A DNA stretch of 64,000 nucleotides from Microbispora sp. H13382 (GTDB lineage Bacteria; Actinomycetota; Actinomycetes; Streptosporangiales; Streptosporangiaceae): NCBI RefSeq assembly GCF_014161445.1, contig NZ_JABBXA010000004.1, positions 244,075-308,074 on the forward strand, given 5' to 3'. A program made the translations under genes and the position numbers. Positions 1 to 7,467 of the stretch are shown here, one piece after another. Under the pieces are notes generated by a model. That model ran no database searches. It was not told where the DNA came from and saw nothing but the letters and a program-made list of their open reading frames with translations. How positions within the stretch are numbered: the stretch's first letter is position 1; every line of letters begins with the position of its first letter.

Positions 1-76
1 GGCGCCTGCGGGGGCTCGCGGGCCGTGGGAACCACCCGGGAAATGGCTTTGCGCCGCGAAGCCCGGCGATGACAGG

Positions 77-652
77 GTGCTCGGCGTGCCGCCGCAGCAT
101 CAGGTCCGCGCCGACTACGACGCCGAGACGATCGTGGTCTATCAGGCGTACCCGGCCGGCGTGGCGGACCCGGCACTGAGCGCCAGGCGGTTCGTGCCGC
201 CCTTCTCGTTCACCCGCATGACATGGATCAAGCCGTCGTTCCTGTGGCTGATGCACCGCAGCAACTGGGGGCGCAAGGCCGGGCAGGAACGCGTCCTGTC
301 GGTACGGATCACGCGGCAGGGATGGCACGAAGCCCTCTCCCGGGCGGTGCTGACGACCGCGGACCCCCTGACGGTCGGCCGGGCGCCGGTGCACGTCCAG
401 TGGGACCCCGAGCGCTCGTTGCGCGGGGCGCCGCTCAACCACTACAGCATCCAGGTCGGCATCGGCCGTGAGCTGATCCGTACGTTCGCGGACGAGTGGG
501 TCGTGGACCTGGCAGACCTCACCCCACGGGTCCGCAGGATCGCGAGCCTGGTGCAGAGCGGGCAGGCGGCGAAGGCCCAGCGGCTGCTGCCGCCGGAACG
601 GGTCTACCCGGTGCCCCAGGAAATCGGACGGCGGCTGCTCATCCACCCGTGA
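77..652 (+). CDS. DUF4291 family protein
   Basis: The 191-residue product matches the DUF4291 family along its whole length: the opening IRADYD-like stretch ([17 protein letters not shown]), then [20 protein letters not shown] and the [16 protein letters not shown] segment that define it. The biochemical role of DUF4291 is unknown; members are soluble single-domain proteins of about 180-200 residues, so this one is full length. The GTG at 77 puts the conserved block right at the N-terminus as in relatives, although the frame stays open towards the window edge, so a slightly earlier start cannot be excluded. It lies 67 bases before the ABC genes and shares their strand, but nothing in the sequence links their functions. 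Confidence 0.85.
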   Translation: MLGVPPQHQVRADYDAETIVVYQAYPAGVADPALSARRFVPPFSFTRMTWIKPSFLWLMHRSNWGRKAGQERVLSVRITRQGWHEALSRAVLTTADPLTVGRAPVHVQWDPERSLRGAPLNHYSIQVGIGRELIRTFADEWVVDLADLTPRVRRIASLVQSGQAAKAQRLLPPERVYPVPQEIGRRLLIHP

Positions 653-719
653 GGACGGACCTCACGGCCGCTCCCGTCCCCCGCGACCGCGTGTGAGCGC
701 GCGCACGTAGGCTCTGGGC

Positions 720-1346
720 ATGGCGAACGCGATCATCACGGCCCGCGGGGTGGGGCTGGACCTGGGCGGAGTGCCCGTGCTGCGCGGCGTCGATCTCACC
801 GCGGCTCCGGGTGAGATCGTCGCCGTCATGGGGGAGAACGGCGTCGGGAAGTCCACGCTGCTGCGATGCCTGGCCGGCCTGCACCCCTCGCCGCGCGGCG
901 AGATCGACGTCCTCGGCGGGCCGCCGGCGGACCTGCCGGACTTCTGGCGGCACGTCGTGCAGGCCGGCGACGAGCCCGCCTGGTATCCGGGCCTGAGCGT
1001 CCGCGAACACCTCGAGCTGATGGAGGCCGTGCACCGGGACGCCCGCCTGACGGTCGGCGAGGCGCTGGAGACATTCGAGCTGACCGCCAGGGCCGATCTC
1101 GCCCCGTTGTCGCTGTCCACCGGCCAGCGGCAGCGGCTGTCGCTGGCGATGGCGCTGCTCCGGCCGAGCCGCCTGCTCCTGCTCGACGAGCCGGAGCGCG
1201 GCCTGGACGCCGGGTTCAGACGGCGGCTCGCGGCGATCCTGCGCGGCTACGCCGCCGCGGGCGGCACGGTCGTGATGGCCACCCACGACGCGCTGCTCGC
1301 GCGGGACACGGCAGCCCGAGTGATCACGCTGCGAGCGGCGTCGTGA
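720..1346 (+). CDS. ABC transporter ATP-binding protein
   Basis: This is a 208-residue single nucleotide-binding domain of an ABC transporter, which hydrolyses ATP at the inner face of the membrane to drive its partner permease. The Walker A motif is GENGVGKST near residue 40, the signature is a variant, LSTGQRQRL near residue 130, and Walker B plus catalytic Glu are LLLLDEPE near residue 155, followed by the H-loop His in MATHD. The stop overlaps the GTG start of the next gene by four bases (GTGA), so the two are translationally coupled and form one exporter-like unit. No substrate can be read from the sequence. Confidence 0.93.
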   Translation: MANAIITARGVGLDLGGVPVLRGVDLTAAPGEIVAVMGENGVGKSTLLRCLAGLHPSPRGEIDVLGGPPADLPDFWRHVVQAGDEPAWYPGLSVREHLELMEAVHRDARLTVGEALETFELTARADLAPLSLSTGQRQRLSLAMALLRPSRLLLLDEPERGLDAGFRRRLAAILRGYAAAGGTVVMATHDALLARDTAARVITLRAAS

Positions 1347-2860
1347 TCCCGGCGACCGCACGGACGCATCCCGCCTTCGCCTACCTGCGCGCTCACCGTG
1401 GGCGGCCGGCGACCTGGTCGGACCGGTACACCAGCGTTTTCGGCCTGCTCGTCGCCGCCGCGGTGCTCGGCCGCCCGGTCGCCGAGGCGCTCGCCGGGCT
1501 GGCCCGGCACGCCGATCCGGCGCGGCTCGGCGCCGGGCTCGCGCTGGTCGCGGCGGCGTACGCGGGGTTCCTCGCTCTGGCGCGGGCGTTCGGCCCCGTC
1601 ATGCTGCCCGCCGCCGACGCCGCATGGCTGGTGACCTCGCCGCTGCCCCGCCGGGCCGTGCTGAGCCGTACGGCGCTGCTCCTGCTGTCGGCGGCGGTGC
1701 TCGCCGGGGCGGCGCTCGGGCTCGCGGCGCTGTCGGTCTTCGGAGCTCCCGGCGAGCTCGGCGTGCGCCTCGCGGCGGCGCTGGCGCTCGGCGTCGCCGC
1801 GGGCGTGGGCGGCATGGCCACGGCGGTGCTCGGCCAGCAGTCCCCGGCGGCGGACACCCGGCTGCAGTTCCTGATCGCCGGAATGTTCTCGGTGGCCGTG
1901 CTCGCGGCCGTGTCCGGCTCGGGCCCCGGCCGGCGGATCCTCGCCGCCGTCGCCGAGGCGCCCGCGTCTCTGGGCGCGGCGGTCGCGGGCGTCGCCTCCG
2001 TGGTGGCCGCCTTCCTGGCACGGCGGGCCTGGGCGGCGCTCGACCGCATCCCCGCCCGCCGGATCCTGGCCTCCTCCACCCGGACGGCGCGGGTGACCTC
2101 GGCTGCGACCATGCTGGATCCCGGGATGCTCACCTGGGTCGCGGAGGACGTCCACTGGCGCGGCCGGGCGCTGCGCTCCCGCCCCTGGCCCCGTCTGGTG
2201 TCGCGGCTCGGCCCGGCGGCCGCGCTGGCGTGGCAGGAGTGGCTGCGGGTGGGCAGGCGACCGGGCCGGCTGGCGGCGCTGTTCGGTGTGGCGGCGCTGC
2301 CCGCCGTCTGCGCGGACGCCGTCGGCGGCTCGGCGCCGGCCGCCGGGGTGCTGCTGTGCGGGGCGCTGACCGCCGCCGCGATGTGCACCGGAGGGGCCCG
2401 GCGCGATGGTGGCGACCCCGCCCTGGCCCGGATGCTGGCCGTGGACGGCAGAGCCGCGACAGCCGCCCGGGCGGTGCTGCCCGCGCTGCTGGCCGCGGCC
2501 TGGTCGGCGCTCGCCCTGGCGGGCCTCCAGGCCGCGGGCGCACTGCCCGCCGGGGCATGGTGGGCGCTCGGCCCGGCGGCCGCGCCCGCGCTGGCGGCGG
2601 GGGCGCTGCGGATGGCCCGGCGCCGGCCCGTCGACCATTCCATGCCGGTCATCGACACTCCCGGCGGCGCGGTGCCGACCGGCCCTCTCATCTGGGCGGC
2701 GACGGGGCCGGACGTCGCCCTGCTGGGGTCCCTGCCCGCGCTGGCGGCGCTGGTCACGCGGCCCGCCGACGTCGTGCCGTACGTCGCGGCGCAGGCCGTC
2801 GCCGGGGCCGCGGTGCTCGCCGCCTTCGTCCTGCGGTCCGTCAGGAGAGCCCGAGAGTAG
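1343..2860 (+). CDS. ABC transporter-associated integral membrane protein (DUF6297-like)
   Basis: The 505-residue product is very rich in Ala, Leu, Val and Gly and has about ten to twelve hydrophobic segments, the first near residues 30-50 and the last at the C-terminus. It is therefore the likely membrane partner of the ATPase whose stop codon it overlaps. The GTG start at 1343 is chosen because it forms the GTGA overlap; the open frame continues upstream only as a shadow inside the ATPase gene. Length and layout resemble the actinobacterial DUF6297 membrane proteins that pair with small ABC ATPases; that family name is my recollection and not certain. The substrate is unknown. Confidence 0.8.
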   Translation: MIPATARTHPAFAYLRAHRGRPATWSDRYTSVFGLLVAAAVLGRPVAEALAGLARHADPARLGAGLALVAAAYAGFLALARAFGPVMLPAADAAWLVTSPLPRRAVLSRTALLLLSAAVLAGAALGLAALSVFGAPGELGVRLAAALALGVAAGVGGMATAVLGQQSPAADTRLQFLIAGMFSVAVLAAVSGSGPGRRILAAVAEAPASLGAAVAGVASVVAAFLARRAWAALDRIPARRILASSTRTARVTSAATMLDPGMLTWVAEDVHWRGRALRSRPWPRLVSRLGPAAALAWQEWLRVGRRPGRLAALFGVAALPAVCADAVGGSAPAAGVLLCGALTAAAMCTGGARRDGGDPALARMLAVDGRAATAARAVLPALLAAAWSALALAGLQAAGALPAGAWWALGPAAAPALAAGALRMARRRPVDHSMPVIDTPGGAVPTGPLIWAATGPDVALLGSLPALAALVTRPADVVPYVAAQAVAGAAVLAAFVLRSVRRARE

Positions 2861-2968
2861 CTACCGTCGCCGGCCCACCAGGCCGGACTCGTACGCGGCG
2901 ATCACCGCAGGCGCGCGGGTGCGGGCGCCGAGCTCGGCGAGCAGGTGGCCGACCGCCGCGATCGGGCG
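2861..2968 (-). pseudogene. C-terminal remnant of a LuxR-type response regulator
   Basis: Read on the minus strand, the 108 bases before the TAG at 2861-2863 give ...GHLLAELGARTRAPAVIAAYESGLV.., closely like the end of the DNA-binding helix-turn-helix of NarL/FixJ regulators (HLANVLAKLGARDRVQAVVYAYE-type ending). No receiver domain or upstream half of the HTH remains: the piece runs straight into the stop codon of the large redox gene at 2969. It is a gene remnant wedged between two intact convergent genes. What removed the rest cannot be seen. Confidence 0.6.
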
Positions 2969-5900
2969 TCAGTCGGGAAGTGACAGCGGACCGCCGTGAC
3001 CGGGCACGCCCCGGTCGGCCGGGATCGTCTCCTCGACCGCCCCGTCGGCGGTGATGCCCTGGCCGCGGGTCTGCTCGGCGAGGCGCTGGTAGTAGGACGA
3101 GACCGCGGCGAGCGCCTCGCCCGCCGCGTTCAGCAGCGTGGCGCCCGCCTGCTCGACGACGTCGGCCTCGTGGATCTCGAACGCCCGGATTCCCTCCAGC
3201 AGAGCGGTTTTCAGGTCGCGCAGCAGTTGGACGTCGACGTGCGCGTAGGTGTGGCACAGCGCCGTGACCCGCCGGAAGTCGTCCCCGGCGAGTAGTAGCT
3301 CCTTGACGGCGGACACGGAACGCCGGACCAGCTCGACCTCCGGTCGCGCGGACATGGCGGCGAGATCGTTGTCGAAGGACCGGATGTCCATATGCGGGTC
3401 GCAGAAGCCGACGGTGAGCCGCCACAGGGTGCGCAGGTCCTCGTGCACCAGCCCGTCCAGATAACTGACCAGGAACCGCCAGTGCGCCTCGAGGACGTAC
3501 TGCGCCTTGAAGGGCGTCAGCTCCCGGGGATCTTCGTCAGACGTGGTGACCGAGGTGGTGAACCCGTAGTCGGCGGTCAACGCGTTCTCCATGCCGACCA
3601 GCAGGTACACAAGGCGTACCCAGGTCCGGAACAGTTCTTCCAGCGGCAGCGCGCGCAGACCGTCCTCGGTGAGCACCACGCCCCACCGGGCGCCGAACCG
3701 CAGCCGGCGCAGGTGGCCGATCTGGTACATCGCGAGTTGCGCGTCGATCTCGGCGTGCGAGTGGTGCAGCACCTTCCGGTACGCCGCGGTCGCGTCGAGC
3801 CCCACGTGATTGCGGACGATGTGCGGCCCGCCGATGTGCAGGTGCAGGAATTCACCGACGTCGAAAACGGCGCCGCCGATCGCCATCCAGTAGCCGGCCT
3901 CGGAGGTGTTGTGCCGCGCCAGATCCGACACCTCGAAGCGGGGACCCTGCTGCGCGTGGCCCAGGTAGGTGGTGAAGACGTCCTGGCCGAGACGTCCTTC
4001 GGCCACCAGCCGGCGGAGGAACTCGCGGCCGTCGCCGGGCATGATGTCGGTCAACGCCTGGAGTACGGAGACGGCGAACGGCGCGCTGCCGCACACGTAG
4101 ACGAACGCGCCGCGGCCACCGTCTTCGGTGGGGCGCAACAGCTCCCAGAGCGCGTCCGCCTCGGCGCGGATCACGTCGTCCACCCGGCGCCGCTGTCCGG
4201 CCTGGACGACGTGGCGCCGGCCGTCGAAGCCGATCGCGGCGTCGGCGCGCGAGAACGCGACGGAGAGCTTCAGCCGGCCCGCGGCCGCGGCTGCGTCCAG
4301 GTCTGCGTGCTCGACGAACTCCTCCGGCGTCCGGATCCCCAGGTAGAGCCGGTTCTCGCCCGGCGCCCTGTTCCCGGCGGGCCCTGTGTTCCCGGCGGGC
4401 CCTGTGTTCCCGGCGGGCCCAGTGTTCCCGGCAGGCCCTGTGTTCTCAGCGGGACCGGTGTTCTCGGCCGGCCGCGTGCGCGCGGCCACGAAACCCAGGA
4501 ACGGGGCGATGCCGGAACCGGCCGCGAACATGACGATGGGCCGGGTGGGATCGGCCGGCAGCCGGAACCGGGGCGTGGGGACGATCTGCAGCGACAGCCG
4601 GTGCCGGCCCTCGGCGCTCGCCCGGCGCAGGAAGTGCGATGCCGTGCCCTGCCGTTCCCGGGGGTACGACCACGGCGTCTGAGCGGAGGTGTAGCCGAGG
4701 CCGGCGACCACCAGTCGCAGCGTGGTGGCCGGTTGGCCGGGCGGCGGCGCCGAGGCGATCGAATACAACCGGAACGGCTCGGGCGGAACCACGGTGCAGA
4801 ACGCGTCGTCCTCGTGCGGATCGGCCTTCCACAGCCGGGTGACGTCATACCCTCCCGCGTACAGCAGGTTCAGGACGTCCCACAGCTCCCACTGGTCCTC
4901 CATCCGGGCGTCCACCACCCGCTGCCACGAGCCCACGGCTGTCAGTTTCACCAGCCGTTTCGCCACCTCCCGTCCGATCGGCCGGAGCCGGGCGAAGCGC
5001 AGCAGTGTCCGCAGCGGCAGCACGTCGACCTCGCCGTAGCCTGCCCGGCAGGCCACCGCCGCTCGCCACTTCGGGGTCAGCCGCACCAGCTCGTCGCCGG
5101 TCGCCTGCAGGGCGGCGACGGTCCGGCGCACCAGATCGTCGTCGTTCTCGGCCAGCACGCCGACCCGGTCGCCGGGCAGGTGGTGGACGCCCTGCCCGGT
5201 GACGTCGACATCCAGGTAACAGGTCCAGGCGCCGGACTCGCCGGTGACGGCACGACCCCGGCGGGCGGTCCCGAACACCACCGGCGGACCCACCGGTGGG
5301 CGGCGCTCGTCGCGGACGACGGCCAGCTGGTCGTCCACCTTGTCCCAGGTCCGGTCCTTGAACAGTCCGGTGAACCGGGCGCCGGTCGTCACCTGCCGGC
5401 CGACCTTGAACGCCACCTCCAGGAAGCCGTATGCCTTGATGCGGTGCAGGCCCATCCAGCCGCGGTCGCCCAGGTAGGCGTCGAGCACGGCGTTGTAGAC
5501 GCCGCGCAAGGTGCTGTTGCGGGTGTCCTCGATGTACTGGCGCACCGACACCTCGCGCAAGGCGGCCACCAGCTCCCGCCAGTGCCGAGGGAAGAAACCG
5601 GCGAGGTAGACGCTCTGCCGCCCGACCAGCGAGCCGTAGTCCCGGCGTTCGAGAAACGCGTCCAGCGCGTGGATCTGCGGTTGCGCGGTGCCGCTCGGGC
5701 TGGGCGCGCCGTCGAAGATCGGGACGCCCGCGGTGCCGACCGTCTTGGCCCACAGCACCTGGTCGAGCGGATGCCGGGCGCGGGGGTTCGGGTCGATCTG
5801 CGGATAGATGGCCTGGGTGACGTGCTGCAGCCGGTCGAGGATCACCAGTAGCGCGCTTTCCAGGGCGGCCGGGTCGTCCGCGACGACGGCCTCCTGAGCG

Positions 5901-6781
5901 TCCAGCATGGCGCCGAGAACGGGCGTGAGCCCCATCGCGAATTCGGTGGTGACCAGGTAGAACACCCGCTCCGCCGCGTTGTTCCAGGTCGGCACGAGCA
6001 GGTCCATGTTGTCCAGTGCCCGCGGCCCGGCGGGATCGCGCAGCCGCCAGTTGTAGAAGAACAGATCGATGTAGGAGACGGCCGGCATCTGCTTGCCCAG
6101 CCGGCGCGAGACCGTGGTCCACGGTCGCAGCAGCGACTCGGGCAGAGCGGTCGGCGGATCGATCGCCATGTACTGATAGGCGTGGGCGTAGACGCCGAGC
6201 AGAGTCGAGGCGCGTAACAGGTATCGGTCGGGCAACGCCTCGGGCCGCGCGTCGAGCACCGGCATCGCGTCGAACGCCCGGCGCAGCGACAGGCGCCGGA
6301 ACAGCTCCGGGAGCCGGTCCGACATCTCGTCCCAGGCTCGGTGTGATTCCGGGAAGGCCCGCAGCGGCGGCTCGGCCGGCAGGAACCCGTGCGCGAGCGA
6401 CAGGAAGCCGTCGAGCTCGTGCCCGACCCGCCGGTTGTGCGCCTCGGCGGCCTCCACCACGCGTCGTGCGGCGATGCGCGGCGGCGCGACCGGCCGCAGC
6501 ACGGTCAGCTGGCTCGGATCGATGAGGCCCGTCGCCTCCGGGTCGAGGAACGTCCACGTGAATTCGTATCGGCCGATGCGCACGCGATCCCCGGGGACGA
6601 GCACCCGGCGTGTCGCCCGCGTGTCGTTCACGTAGGTTCCGTTGGAGCTGCCGAGATCGGTGAGCACCAGCTGGTCGTCGACGATCTCCAGCCGCGCGTG
6701 GCGCCGGGAGACGGTGCCGTCGTCCAGCACCACCGCCGCCGCACCGCTGTCCCGGCCGAGAGTCGCCGGCAGCGCGCACAC
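2969..6781 (-). CDS. FHA - indoleamine dioxygenase-like - FAD/NADPH reductase - cytochrome b5 fusion protein
   Basis: This is a 1270-residue multidomain protein. Residues 1-80 are an FHA phosphopeptide-binding domain (GRDS, SRRHARL, LGSSNGTYVN). Residues 115-470 resemble indoleamine 2,3-dioxygenase: DNMDLLVP, FYLVTTEFAM, then VSVRQYIEDT and LHRIKAYGFLEVAFK, with His446 as candidate proximal haem ligand. Residues 510-945 are a ferredoxin-NADP/P450-reductase type module: RLYSIAS for FAD, AAGSGIAPF and YVCGSA for NADPH, and no flavodoxin domain. Residues 950-1025 are cytochrome b5-like, with ligands in LHIGG (His982) and HHSH. A helical tail follows. The layout suggests NADPH to FAD to b5 to haem electron flow in one chain; substrate unknown. 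The GTG at 6781 cuts off the first FHA strand: the frame is open to a TGA at 6845-6847 and the missing strand is encoded up to about 6835, so initiation probably occurs at a rare codon (ATT 6838 or CTG 6823), coupled to the CBS gene. Confidence 0.85.
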   Translation of the reverse strand: MCALPATLGRDSGAAAVVLDDGTVSRRHARLEIVDDQLVLTDLGSSNGTYVNDTRATRRVLVPGDRVRIGRYEFTWTFLDPEATGLIDPSQLTVLRPVAPPRIAARRVVEAAEAHNRRVGHELDGFLSLAHGFLPAEPPLRAFPESHRAWDEMSDRLPELFRRLSLRRAFDAMPVLDARPEALPDRYLLRASTLLGVYAHAYQYMAIDPPTALPESLLRPWTTVSRRLGKQMPAVSYIDLFFYNWRLRDPAGPRALDNMDLLVPTWNNAAERVFYLVTTEFAMGLTPVLGAMLDAQEAVVADDPAALESALLVILDRLQHVTQAIYPQIDPNPRARHPLDQVLWAKTVGTAGVPIFDGAPSPSGTAQPQIHALDAFLERRDYGSLVGRQSVYLAGFFPRHWRELVAALREVSVRQYIEDTRNSTLRGVYNAVLDAYLGDRGWMGLHRIKAYGFLEVAFKVGRQVTTGARFTGLFKDRTWDKVDDQLAVVRDERRPPVGPPVVFGTARRGRAVTGESGAWTCYLDVDVTGQGVHHLPGDRVGVLAENDDDLVRRTVAALQATGDELVRLTPKWRAAVACRAGYGEVDVLPLRTLLRFARLRPIGREVAKRLVKLTAVGSWQRVVDARMEDQWELWDVLNLLYAGGYDVTRLWKADPHEDDAFCTVVPPEPFRLYSIASAPPPGQPATTLRLVVAGLGYTSAQTPWSYPRERQGTASHFLRRASAEGRHRLSLQIVPTPRFRLPADPTRPIVMFAAGSGIAPFLGFVAARTRPAENTGPAENTGPAGNTGPAGNTGPAGNTGPAGNRAPGENRLYLGIRTPEEFVEHADLDAAAAAGRLKLSVAFSRADAAIGFDGRRHVVQAGQRRRVDDVIRAEADALWELLRPTEDGGRGAFVYVCGSAPFAVSVLQALTDIMPGDGREFLRRLVAEGRLGQDVFTTYLGHAQQGPRFEVSDLARHNTSEAGYWMAIGGAVFDVGEFLHLHIGGPHIVRNHVGLDATAAYRKVLHHSHAEIDAQLAMYQIGHLRRLRFGARWGVVLTEDGLRALPLEELFRTWVRLVYLLVGMENALTADYGFTTSVTTSDEDPRELTPFKAQYVLEAHWRFLVSYLDGLVHEDLRTLWRLTVGFCDPHMDIRSFDNDLAAMSARPEVELVRRSVSAVKELLLAGDDFRRVTALCHTYAHVDVQLLRDLKTALLEGIRAFEIHEADVVEQAGATLLNAAGEALAAVSSYYQRLAEQTRGQGITADGAVEETIPADRGVPGHGGPLSLPD
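4364..4471 (-). repeat. In-frame 18-bp tandem repeat (six PAxNTG hexapeptides)
   Basis: Six consecutive 18-bp units encode PAENTG, PAENTG, then PAGNTG three times and PAGNRA (residues 771-806 of the large redox protein). They lie just after the AAGSGIAPF nucleotide-binding loop of the reductase module. The units differ by a few bases, mostly at synonymous or E/G positions. The insert would form a flexible Pro/Gly/Asn loop on the surface, and copy number is likely to vary between strains. Confidence 0.9.
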
Positions 6782-6830
6782 CCGCTCGCTGGTCTCCCGG
6801 GTGTGCCGATCGGTGAGGATCAGCCGGAGT

Positions 6831-7325
6831 TCATGAATGGTAGATCACCGCCCGGCACAGATCGGCTCGGGACAGCGTGCCCACGAGGGTCCCGTCGTCG
6901 ACCACGGGAAGCCTTCGGATCCCGCGGTCGAGCATCACGATCGCCGCCCGGGCGAGTTCGTCGGCCGATCGAACCGTCACCGCGTCGCGCACGACGAGGG
7001 GGTCGATGACACGGTCGGCGAGGGCGTGCCCCCGTTCCAGGAAGATCCGGAACGCGTCGGCGAGCGTGCCGCCGGCCGCGGTCACGTCGTCGAAGCCGGG
7101 CAGCATGGCCCGCACCAGGTCTTCCTCGGACAGTGACCCGACGAACCGGCCGTCGTGGTCCACGACCATCAGCTGGCCGACCTCGGACACGCTGACCAGT
7201 TCAGCCGCGCGCCGGATGGTCGCGCCGAGCCGCACGTAGGCCGGGAACGCCGTCATGACGTCGCTGACCAGCACAGCGCCTCCCAGGTCCACCCTGCGGT
7301 CGTCCCGCGCGGTCGTCCCGCGCAA
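6831..7325 (-). CDS. Two-CBS-domain protein
   Basis: The product is 164 residues from the first ATG, or about 145 if translation begins at the GTG that gives VLVSDVMTAFPAYV. It contains two CBS motifs: one around DVMTAFPAYV...GQLMVVDHDGRFVGSLSEEDL, the other around DPLVVRDAVTV...IRRLPVVDDGTLVGTLSRADL. Paired CBS domains usually bind adenine nucleotides and regulate a partner. Its stop (TGA, 6831-6833) lies inside the reading frame of the large FHA/dioxygenase/reductase protein, so the two are co-translated. That suggests an adenylate- or redox-sensing accessory role for the fusion protein; this is inference from position only. Confidence 0.88.
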   Translation of the reverse strand: MRGTTARDDRRVDLGGAVLVSDVMTAFPAYVRLGATIRRAAELVSVSEVGQLMVVDHDGRFVGSLSEEDLVRAMLPGFDDVTAAGGTLADAFRIFLERGHALADRVIDPLVVRDAVTVRSADELARAAIVMLDRGIRRLPVVDDGTLVGTLSRADLCRAVIYHS

Positions 7326-7467
7326 ATTGGGTCAGCTGGCCGCCTACCCGAAACGATTTTCCGCGAGTATAAATCCCGCAATATGTGCTGTACAGCCCAC
7401 CGCATGCGGACGGCACGGAGATCGGACCGCCGCCCGACGCAGGTCCGGCCCCGGCGTCGGAATCGGA

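Noticed and set aside
4364..4471. Possible CRISPR array because of regular 18-bp units
   Set aside because: The units are contiguous without spacers and keep the reading frame of a real protein.
3392..5851. 819-codon plus-strand open frame opposite the large redox gene
   Set aside because: It is the antisense shadow of a high-GC gene: the translated product is rich in His, Gly, Arg and Val without any domain, while the other strand has five recognisable domains.
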